A stretch of 17,003 nucleotides of DNA from Acidimicrobiia bacterium (lineage in GTDB: Bacteria > Actinomycetota > Acidimicrobiia > Acidimicrobiales > Bin134), in assembly GCA_009843565.1 (NCBI GenBank), contig VYDF01000050.1, positions 1 to 17,003 on the forward strand, read 5' to 3'. Both the position numbers and the translations under genes were made by a program. Below are positions 6,062 to 12,608 of this stretch, piece after piece. Under the pieces are notes generated by a model that had not been told where the DNA came from, searched no databases, and saw only the letters and a program-made list of their open reading frames with translations. The first letter of the stretch is position 1, and the number at the start of each line of letters is the position of its first letter.

Positions 6062-7501
6062 ATGACAAGTCTTCCCATACAGGCGCAGCACTACATCGGT
6101 GGTGAGTGGTTGGGCGAGCCATCTGTCCCTCGAGATGACCCTGCGAACACCACAGACGTCGTTGCGGTGAGCCCCGCCGGAGACGAGGCGGACATTGATG
6201 CAGCGATCGACGCAGCAGAAACGGCGCAAATCGAGTGGGCAAATCTACCAGCGCCAGCGCGTGGCGAAGTTCTGCGATTGGCCGCCAACCACATAGCCGC
6301 AGATCGCTATTCGATCGCCGAGGACATGACCCGCGAGGAGGGCAAGCTTCTAGGCGAAGCACTGGGTGAGGTTCAGCGAACTATTGACGTCTTGAATTTC
6401 TTCGCTGGCGAAGGGCAACGAAGTCGCGGCGATCTACTCGCTGGGAGCAACTCCGATACTGAGTTGCGGGTGACTCGCCATCCCGTTGGCGTCGCTGGGC
6501 TCATCACTCCTTGGAATTTTCCGATGGCAATTCCTGCTTGGAAGGCTGCACCCGCACTCGTGGCAGGAAATACGGTCGTCCTGAAACCTGCTGCGCTGAC
6601 GCCAATGAGCGCCAATCATCTAGCGAGAGCATTCGCCGCGGCCGGCGCAGCGCCTGGTGTGTTCAACGTCGTACACGGCGACGGGCCCTCACCCGGACAC
6701 GCCCTGGCCGCAGACGCCCGCGTGGGGGCGGTCAGCTTCACTGGCTCTACTGAGGTGGGCTGGAAGGTCCACGAGACCGTGTCTGGGCGCCGTGGCCGGG
6801 TTCAGTTGGAAATGGGAGGCAAGAACGCCACTGTGGTCCGGCCCACAGCTGACTTGGACGATGCCGCGCGGGCAATAGCCCAGAGTTCGTTCGGTCTCAC
6901 GGGCCAAGCGTGCACAGCCACCAGCCGTGTCATCTGCCCGGCGAACATGATGGGCGACCTTTTGGACTTGCTTGTCGATCATGCGCGCGCAATATCGCCC
7001 GGCCCCGGCCTCGACCCCACCTCCTCGATGGGCCCCGTCGTGTCCCCAGCACAGGCCCGGAGAGTCCGTGGAGCGATAAGCGCAGCAGTGGCAGATGGCG
7101 CCGAGGTTGCTTGCGGGGGGAGCGAGGATGACGGCACCTGTTTCGTCTCACCAACCGTTCTCACGGGAGTGAACCCCTCGTCGACAGCCGCGCAAGTGGA
7201 GATCTTCGGGCCGGTGGTTGCCCTCCTGCGAGCCGACCAGTTGGGCGAGGCGATTGAGCTTGCTGACAACGTGCGCTATGGCCTGGTCGCTTCCATTTTC
7301 ACTAGGCAAATTGATGAGGCTCTGGAGTTTTCGCGCCGAGTGCAAACAGGCGTCATAAAGGTAAATCGCCCAACGACTGGGCTCGACCTGAACGTGCCAT
7401 TCGGCGGCGTCAAGGACTCGTCCTCTGCGACGTATCGCGAGCAAGGAACCACTGCGACGGACTTTTTCACATGGACCAAGACGACCTACCTGGGCTGGTA
7501 G
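6062..7501 (+). CDS. NAD(P)-dependent aldehyde dehydrogenase, resembling 2-oxoglutarate semialdehyde dehydrogenases
   Basis: Oxidises an aldehyde to a carboxylate with NAD(P). Seen in 479 residues: TPWNFP with Asn152, KPA with cofactor-contacting Lys175, FTGSTEVG (226-233), general base Glu250 in LEMGGKN, catalytic Cys284 in GQACTATSR, EIFGPV, and PFGGVKDSS near the C-terminus. The active site is complete. The PFGGVKDSSSATYREQG end and the ADLDDAARAIAQSSF helix recall 2-oxoglutarate semialdehyde dehydrogenases, which often accompany DapA-family dehydratases in sugar-acid and hydroxyproline breakdown; this substrate is inferred only. ATG 6062 has GGAGGA directly upstream (6053-6058). The frame is open back to 5870 inside the permease, but that part is a shadow. 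It lies mid-operon. Confidence 0.92.
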   Translation: MTSLPIQAQHYIGGEWLGEPSVPRDDPANTTDVVAVSPAGDEADIDAAIDAAETAQIEWANLPAPARGEVLRLAANHIAADRYSIAEDMTREEGKLLGEALGEVQRTIDVLNFFAGEGQRSRGDLLAGSNSDTELRVTRHPVGVAGLITPWNFPMAIPAWKAAPALVAGNTVVLKPAALTPMSANHLARAFAAAGAAPGVFNVVHGDGPSPGHALAADARVGAVSFTGSTEVGWKVHETVSGRRGRVQLEMGGKNATVVRPTADLDDAARAIAQSSFGLTGQACTATSRVICPANMMGDLLDLLVDHARAISPGPGLDPTSSMGPVVSPAQARRVRGAISAAVADGAEVACGGSEDDGTCFVSPTVLTGVNPSSTAAQVEIFGPVVALLRADQLGEAIELADNVRYGLVASIFTRQIDEALEFSRRVQTGVIKVNRPTTGLDLNVPFGGVKDSSSATYREQGTTATDFFTWTKTTYLGW

Positions 7502-7550
7502 CCCCAGACGGCCCCAGATGCCCCCTCATCCAACCAAGGAGATTGCCCAA

Positions 7551-8912
7551 ATGACCCCAACCACGATCCCGATAGAGGCCACGACAGCGCCTGTCATATC
7601 GAGGCCGGACGTCGTTGTCGTGGGAGGCGGTCCAGCAGGTCTATCGGCTGCGGTAGCAGCCGCCCGAAACGGTGCTTCTGTGTCGCTCGTAGAGCGATAC
7701 CCGCACCTCGGCGGAATGGCGGCGGGTGGCATGGTGCTGGTCCTTGACGACATCGTCGACGAGAACGAGATCACCGTCCGCGGAATCGCGCAAGAGATGA
7801 TCGATCGACTCGAAGTAATGGGCCTGGCGGTTTATCCACCACCCGAAGACCGAGTCCTCAGCGAAGTCACCTGGGAAAAGTGGCGGAGGTGGGGAGCAAT
7901 CGACTTCCACCAGAAAGGTGAGATCAAGCCGATCATCTACAGCGTCGCTTTTGACCCGGAGGGCTGGAAGACCGTCTCACACGACATGATCGATGAAAGC
8001 GGAGTCGAGCTTCGTCTCCACTCACCATTCCATTCACCCATCATGGAGGGAAACAGAGTCACTGGAGTGATCTGCCATACCAAGACCGGCCCCGAAGCTC
8101 TTCTCGCCGAAGTCGTCATCGATTGCAGTGGCGACGCCGACGTCGCGTTCACCGCCGGCGCTCCATTCGTCCAGGGGTCTTATCTCGTCACGACTGTCTT
8201 CCGCCTCGGCAACGTCGACACTGACACCGCGATGGCATTTGACCGTCAGGAGCCCAAGGCCGCTTATGAACTCGACCGGGAAGCAAAGCGAATTCTCGGC
8301 GGAGCATGGGAGCATTGGTGGCTGCTGACGCCTCTCCCGGGGGTCGTTTGGTGCAACGCCCCTCACATGACCGGCTACGACGGCCTCACACCCGGCGACC
8401 AGACCGCTGCCAATGCCGAAGGCAGGCGTCGAGTTGCCGAGTTGCTCGAGTTCGCACGGGCGCGGATGCCTGGATTTGAGGATGCCATTCTCGTCGATGT
8501 CGCTCCGCAGTTGGGAGTTCGCCAGACCCGCCTCATCCGGGGTGACTACGTAGTTACCAAAGACGACGTGGTCAAACGGCATCACTTCAGCGACAGCGTT
8601 GCGCGCGGTCGCGGCTACTACACCCCTTATCGTGCTCTGCTCCCTCTAGACACAGAAGGGCTGCTGGTCGCTGGCCGGCACTATTCGGTGGAACCTGACG
8701 CTCAAAAACTCAGCCGTGAGATCCCACCATGCATGGCGATGGGTGAAGCCGCTGGAATCGCCGCCGCGATGGCAGCCGAATCCTCAAGCGGCCTAAGGGA
8801 CATCGATGTCTCCAAGCTCCAGCAGACTTTGCGCTCTCAAGGCGCCGATCCCGGCGACATCCCCTCCCCCAGGGCCGTCGTTGACCACACGGCCCAGATG
8901 GCAACGCAATGA
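7551..8912 (+). CDS. FAD-dependent oxidoreductase (FAD_oxidored, PF12831-like)
   Basis: A flavoprotein of 453 residues. Seen: the Rossmann FAD motif VVVVGGGPAGLSAAVAAARNG (Gly residues at 25-30), the acidic residue of LVER about 20 residues later, PHLGGMAAGGM, a central VIDCSGDADVAFTAGAPF, and the C-terminal FAD-closing LLVAGRHYSVEPDAQ with REIPPCMAMGEAAGIAAAMA. This layout matches the FAD_oxidored family, whose members oxidise or reduce varied small organic acids; the substrate is unknown. Start ATG 7551 is chosen because AAGGAG (7536-7541) lies 9 nt before it; ATG 7518 is in frame but has no clear site. It overlaps the CoA-transferase by ATGA. The ferredoxin at the operon's end is a possible electron partner. 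Confidence 0.88.
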   Translation: MTPTTIPIEATTAPVISRPDVVVVGGGPAGLSAAVAAARNGASVSLVERYPHLGGMAAGGMVLVLDDIVDENEITVRGIAQEMIDRLEVMGLAVYPPPEDRVLSEVTWEKWRRWGAIDFHQKGEIKPIIYSVAFDPEGWKTVSHDMIDESGVELRLHSPFHSPIMEGNRVTGVICHTKTGPEALLAEVVIDCSGDADVAFTAGAPFVQGSYLVTTVFRLGNVDTDTAMAFDRQEPKAAYELDREAKRILGGAWEHWWLLTPLPGVVWCNAPHMTGYDGLTPGDQTAANAEGRRRVAELLEFARARMPGFEDAILVDVAPQLGVRQTRLIRGDYVVTKDDVVKRHHFSDSVARGRGYYTPYRALLPLDTEGLLVAGRHYSVEPDAQKLSREIPPCMAMGEAAGIAAAMAAESSSGLRDIDVSKLQQTLRSQGADPGDIPSPRAVVDHTAQMATQ

Positions 8913-10069
8913 CAGCACTTCCGCTTCCCCTCGATGGCGTCAGAGTCCTCGACTTCACCCAAGTAATCATGGGTGCGTCCGCAACCCAACTCCTCAGCGA
9001 CTTCGGGGCAGAGGTCTTCAAGGTCGAATGGCCCGGAAGCGGTGCCATCTTTCGATGCTCGCTTCCCCACGAACCAGGAACAAACAATCCACCGTTTGCA
9101 AGCGTCAACCGCAACAAGAAGAGCGTCGAATTGGACCCTCGATCCGAAGATGATGCAGCAACACTCCAACGACTCATTGAGATCTCCGATGTCATTGTCA
9201 ACAACTTCCGCCCTGGCGTGATGGAGCGCCTCGGACTCAGCTACAGCAGCGTGAAATCAGTAAACCCGAAGATCATCTACGCCGAGGCAACTGGTTTCGG
9301 GCCTAGCGGCAAGTACGTCCACAAGGGGGGCCAAGACATCCTCGCCCCGGCCTACTCCGGTGTCATGCTCCGCAAGGCTGACGGCGCCCACCCCACCGCG
9401 ATCTATCCGACCTCGATTGCCGACTACGGGGCCGGAATGCACCTTGCACAGGGAATTCTGCTGGCACTCGTTGCCCGAGAAAAGACAGGTCTGGGTCAGA
9501 AAGTCGAGGTCTCGCTCTACGACTCCATGATCGCTCTACAGCACCAGGAGGCAGCCATGGAACTCGCCGGTGCCCCAGAGCTCAACTGGGCGTCGCTCCC
9601 ACTCACCAGTGTCTTTGATGCGTCAAACGGCCAGCTCGTAATCGTCGGAGCTTTCAAGGAAAACCCGCTGCGAGACATATGCACTGCGCTCGACATTGAG
9701 GACCTATCGGCGCATGAAGAGTTCAGCGACATTGAGTCAAGAAAGACCAACAAAGACGCTCTGCACTCGCTGCTTGAGGCGGCCACCGCCCAGTACACAG
9801 TCGAGGAAAACCTATCCCGGCTCGAGTCAGTCGACATCCTTTGTGCCCCAGTCCGGTCCCTCGGCGAGGCACTCGCCGATGATCACTCGGCGCCAATGAT
9901 CGTCGAAGTGGACTGTCCAACTGCGCCACAGCAAGAGCGTCACATCGGTTCCCCAATCCACCTTTCTGACACGCCAGCCAAGACCGGACAAGCGGCTCCC
10001 CTGCTGGGAGCTGACAACGAGTGGCTCCATAGCCTGTTCGGCCCAACACACAAGGGCATCGATTCGTGA
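8909..10069 (+). CDS. CaiB/BaiF family (class III) CoA-transferase
   Basis: Moves CoA from an acyl-CoA donor to a free carboxylic acid through an aspartyl-anhydride intermediate. Seen in 386 residues: LDGVRVLDFTQVIMG at the N-terminus, LLSDFGAEVFKVEWPGSG, FASVNRNKKSVELD (the CoA-binding NRNK-type stretch), SDVIVNNFRPGVMERLGLSY, and GGQDILAPAYSG with the presumed nucleophile Asp143. These are the regular family blocks in order and at normal spacing, and length is normal. It is overlapped by ATGA with the flavoenzyme upstream and GTGA with the hydratase downstream, so the three are probably made in step. Its job would be to activate an acid made by the upstream oxidation; the acid is not identifiable here. 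Racemase members of the family are a less likely alternative. Confidence 0.92.
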   Translation: MTALPLPLDGVRVLDFTQVIMGASATQLLSDFGAEVFKVEWPGSGAIFRCSLPHEPGTNNPPFASVNRNKKSVELDPRSEDDAATLQRLIEISDVIVNNFRPGVMERLGLSYSSVKSVNPKIIYAEATGFGPSGKYVHKGGQDILAPAYSGVMLRKADGAHPTAIYPTSIADYGAGMHLAQGILLALVAREKTGLGQKVEVSLYDSMIALQHQEAAMELAGAPELNWASLPLTSVFDASNGQLVIVGAFKENPLRDICTALDIEDLSAHEEFSDIESRKTNKDALHSLLEAATAQYTVEENLSRLESVDILCAPVRSLGEALADDHSAPMIVEVDCPTAPQQERHIGSPIHLSDTPAKTGQAAPLLGADNEWLHSLFGPTHKGIDS

Positions 10070-10839
10070 CCATCGACTTCCGCACATCAGGACATGTCGC
10101 GACGGTGACCATCAACCGGCCAGACCGTCGCAATGCAATCGACAATGCGCACCACGACCAACTCGTCGAAGCTTGGCAAGCCATCGAAGCCGATCCAGAG
10201 ACCTGGGTCGTCGTTCTCACCGGCGCTGGGGAACAGTCGTTCTGCGCGGGTGCGGACATTCACGAGAGCCAGCCCGATGGCCACGACTACTGGGGCTCGA
10301 GAGACCCTGACGGGTTCGGTGGGATCGCGCTGCGGACCTCAATGACCAAGCCGATCATTGCCCGGGTCAACGGAGTCGCGTTAGGTGGCGGGTTCGAGAT
10401 GGTCCTCGGTTGCGACATCGCAGTGGCGGCCGAGCATACGAAAATCGGTCTGGTAGAGCCCAGAATTGGGCGCCTGCCAGTAGACGGGGGAATCGTGAAC
10501 GCCATCCGACACGCCCCGCGAAAGCACGCCATGGAGCTGTTGTTGACGGGTGGCACGTTTGATGCGCAGCAGGCCTTCCGGATGGGATTCATCAACGAAG
10601 TGGTGCCGTCGGACCAACTTGACGCGGCCATCGACAAGTGGGTCGAAATCGTCTTGTCGTGCGCACCTTCATCGCTCGTAGCCATCAAAGCACTTGTCAA
10701 CCAGACCCAGCATCTGAGCGCCCGGGATGCAAACCTGGTGGACATTCCCGAAGTTCGGGCATCAATGACGTCTGCCGATGCCATTGAGGGTCCAGCAGCA
10801 TTTCGGGAAAAGCGGCCTGCAAGATGGTCAGGGGCGTGA
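10066..10839 (+). CDS. Enoyl-CoA hydratase/isomerase family protein (crotonase)
   Basis: Crotonases act on acyl-CoA thioesters via an oxyanion hole. Seen in 257 residues: NRPDRRNAID, FCAGADI (59-65) and ALGGGFEM (105-112), which together form the oxyanion hole. Both acidic residues used for hydration are present: Glu111, and Glu131 in GLVEPRIGRLP. This fits a hydratase better than a pure isomerase, although ring-opening hydrolases of the family share the pattern. GTG 10066 overlaps the CoA-transferase stop as GTGA, pointing to use of that enzyme's CoA product. The C-terminus EGPAAFREKRPARWSG is a typical crotonase ending. The ferredoxin gene starts 4 bases after its stop. Confidence 0.92.
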   Translation: MTIDFRTSGHVATVTINRPDRRNAIDNAHHDQLVEAWQAIEADPETWVVVLTGAGEQSFCAGADIHESQPDGHDYWGSRDPDGFGGIALRTSMTKPIIARVNGVALGGGFEMVLGCDIAVAAEHTKIGLVEPRIGRLPVDGGIVNAIRHAPRKHAMELLLTGGTFDAQQAFRMGFINEVVPSDQLDAAIDKWVEIVLSCAPSSLVAIKALVNQTQHLSARDANLVDIPEVRASMTSADAIEGPAAFREKRPARWSGA

Positions 10840-10842
10840 GCA

Positions 10843-11154
10843 ATGCCTTACGTCATCACCTCACCCTGCATTGATTGTGTCGATGGCGCGTGCTTGACGG
10901 CGTGTCCCGTCGACTGCATCCACCCATCTAAGCGGATGTTCTACATCGATCCGGTCACCTGCGTGGACTGCGGGGCCTGCGAGAGCCTTTGCCCCGTCGA
11001 CGCCATCTACAAATCGCGGTGGGTGCCATCAGATGAACAAGAGTTCATCGCGATCAACGAGGAGGCCACCGACCAGCTCGATGAATCTGACCGTGGATCC
11101 GCTCGGGAAATCGTCGACCACCCTGTGATCGCGGCCACCCCACAATTGCCCTGA
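10843..11154 (+). CDS. Seven-iron (3Fe-4S/4Fe-4S) ferredoxin
   Basis: A small electron carrier of 103 residues. Its cysteines align one for one with Azotobacter ferredoxin I: Cys9, Cys17 and Cys50 for a 3Fe-4S cluster, Cys21, Cys40, Cys43 and Cys46 for a 4Fe-4S cluster, and Cys12 and Cys25 matching the non-ligand cysteines. The motifs read CIDCVDGACLTACPVDCI and CVDCGACESLCPVDAIY. The acidic C-terminal tail (about residues 63-103) is ordinary for the family. It is the last gene of the plus-strand operon, 4 bases after the hydratase stop, and may serve the flavoenzyme encoded three genes earlier; that partnership is inferred. Its stop is 2 bases from that of the converging deaminase. Confidence 0.93.
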   Translation: MPYVITSPCIDCVDGACLTACPVDCIHPSKRMFYIDPVTCVDCGACESLCPVDAIYKSRWVPSDEQEFIAINEEATDQLDESDRGSAREIVDHPVIAATPQLP

Positions 11155-11156
11155 AA

Positions 11157-11600
11157 CTACGCCTCGCCGATGTCCTCACTCCACAACCGAGGATGACTGG
11201 CAATGAACTCCCTCATAAGTTCTTTGCATTCTTCATCATCAAGGACCACCACTTCGACCCCCCGCGACCTCAGTAGCTCCTCTTCCCCCAGAAATGTGGT
11301 GTTCTCTCCCACCACAACCTTTGGGATCCCATAGAGCAAGATTGCGCCCGTACACATCGCGCAGGGCGACAGCGTGGTGTACATCACGCACTCCTGATAC
11401 ACCGAGGCCGATCGGCGGCCAGCCTGTTCAAGAGCGTCTGTCTCGCCATGGCGGATGGCGCTTCCCAACTGAACCCGGCGATTTCTGCCCCGGCCGATGA
11501 TCTCATTCCTGTGCACCAGGACTGCACCAATTGGCACCCCGCCCTCAGCACTCCCCTTTACGGCTTCAGCAACTGCGGCCTTCAAGAATTCGTCGGACAC
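11157..11600 (-). CDS. Cytosine deaminase-like zinc deaminase (yeast FCY1 type)
   Basis: Hydrolytic zinc deaminase. Seen with start at GTG 11600 (147 residues): zinc ligand His51 and proton-shuttle Glu53 in RHGETDAL, and zinc ligands Cys80 and Cys83 in LSPCAMCTGAI. The 29-residue spacing from His to the first Cys equals yeast cytosine deaminase (His62, Cys91). Similarity to the yeast enzyme runs throughout: EGGVPIGAVL, GSAIRHGE, YTTLSPCAMCTGAI, YGIPKVVVGEN, VVVLDDEECKELM and the C-terminal LWSEDIGE tail that lids the active site. Cytosine or a related aminopyrimidine or azine is therefore the likely substrate. The frame is open to ATG 11642; I prefer GTG 11600, which has GGAG 7 nt upstream and matches the family N-terminus. 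It lies downstream of the GntR gene on the same strand. Confidence 0.88.
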   Translation of the reverse strand: MSDEFLKAAVAEAVKGSAEGGVPIGAVLVHRNEIIGRGRNRRVQLGSAIRHGETDALEQAGRRSASVYQECVMYTTLSPCAMCTGAILLYGIPKVVVGENTTFLGEEELLRSRGVEVVVLDDEECKELMREFIASHPRLWSEDIGEA

Positions 11601-11673
11601 TTCTCTACTCCAACCCCTTGAGAACCCGACTGGCCAAGGCATTTAGCCCGGCACTGCCAGGGTGGCTCGCTGC

Positions 11674-12429
11674 CTAGTACTTGACCCGCATGACCTGCAT
11701 GATCAGAGGGCTCGCGGAATGGAATTCAACCGAATGCCAAATGGGGCGGTCCTTCTCCGTCCAACCAACCTCGGTGACTTTGATGAACGGAGTGCCCTGC
11801 TCGACATCTAGATCCTCATACTCAAGGAGGGGAGCAGCTACAGGCTCCAAGGTGGAAAGCACATACGCTGTCGACGCCGCTGAATGCGAGTCGATCAACA
11901 GATCAAGCGGGTCGAGCATCGCATGATCCACACACGCCCGTTTGGCAGCGTCGGCTCCAATGACGCTCAGCGGAACAGAATTCACGTTATGCATGTAGGC
12001 ATCGGATCCGACCAAGAAAGATTTTCGGAACCTCAGTACCAGCTCATCCGCTGACTCCAAATCGAGGCCGTCTGCGACATCCAGTCCGGCGGAGTCAATC
12101 TGCGCATCATGGACACGTACCTCGTACTCAAGTCCCTGAGCTGTGAGCATCGTGCCAAAGCTCACAGCCTCGTTCAGAGTGTGGACCTTGGCTGACCTAC
12201 GGCTCACGAATGTTCCGTGTCCGTGGAGCCGGTAAACGAATCCCCGATCTGCGAGCATTCCGAGGGCAGCGCGAGCGCTTGCCCGGCTGACGCCATAGCG
12301 CTCTGCCAAAGCATGTTCCGTCGGCAGTTGATCGCCAGGCCTGTATTGCCCGGAGCGGATCGCATCGAGAACACGGTCTGCGAGTTGCGATGTCCGCGAC
12401 GCCAACTTCCTAACTCCTGTGTCTTGCAT
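11674..12429 (-). CDS. GntR family regulator, HutC/UTRA type
   Basis: A ligand-responsive repressor, very likely the regulator of this cluster. Seen with start at ATG 12429 (251 residues): a winged helix-turn-helix with LADRVLDAIRSGQYRPGDQLPT (16-37), HALAERYGVSRASARAALGMLADRGFVYR (39-67) and wing GHGTFV (70-75), then a UTRA-type effector domain from about 85 to the end (LRFRKSFLVGSDAYMHNVNSVP, TPFIKVTEVGWTEKDRPIWHSVEFH). The frame is open to GTG 12492 (272 residues), but the operator copy at 12459-12471 lies inside that extension, which favours ATG 12429; its GGGAG is 13 nt away, rather far, so 12492 stays possible. Self-regulation is suggested by that operator. UTRA ligands are usually small pathway intermediates. 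Confidence 0.9.
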   Translation of the reverse strand: MQDTGVRKLASRTSQLADRVLDAIRSGQYRPGDQLPTEHALAERYGVSRASARAALGMLADRGFVYRLHGHGTFVSRRSAKVHTLNEAVSFGTMLTAQGLEYEVRVHDAQIDSAGLDVADGLDLESADELVLRFRKSFLVGSDAYMHNVNSVPLSVIGADAAKRACVDHAMLDPLDLLIDSHSAASTAYVLSTLEPVAAPLLEYEDLDVEQGTPFIKVTEVGWTEKDRPIWHSVEFHSASPLIMQVMRVKY

Positions 12430-12458
12430 GCGCTGCCGATTGCTCCCTTGCGTTGCCG

Positions 12459-12471
12459 GTTGACTGTCTAC
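12459..12471. promoter_or_regulatory. Operator copy upstream of the GntR gene (GTTGACTGTCTAC)
   Basis: This 13-mer differs from a perfect GTTGACnGTCAAC palindrome at one base. It lies 30 bases ahead of ATG 12429. On the minus strand a TAGACA (12465-12470) inside it could serve as a weak -10 box, so binding here would block the regulator's own promoter. The recurrence at 4382 and 13822 supports it. Confidence 0.6.
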
Positions 12472-12533
12472 CGATCTCCTAGATCGTGCCACACGGCACC
12501 GACGAGGTGCACGGTCTTCCCCGGTGCGACGGA

Positions 12534-12571
12534 CTGGGTGGGTGGAAGCACTTCAGCTTCCACCCACCCAG
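12534..12571 (-). terminator. Perfect 16-bp hairpin between the binding-protein and GntR genes
   Basis: The arm 12534-12549 (CTGGGTGGGTGGAAGC) is followed by ACTTCA and its exact reverse complement at 12556-12571. It starts 38 bases after the binding-protein stop on the minus strand. There is no T-run after the stem, so it may be a U-less terminator, or a 3' structure that protects the binding-protein mRNA and lowers read-through into the regulator gene, as is common after highly expressed binding-protein genes. Confidence 0.6.
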
Positions 12572-12608
12572 CGCGCGGAGGGGAACCTCGAAAGGAAAAA
12601 AGGCTTAC

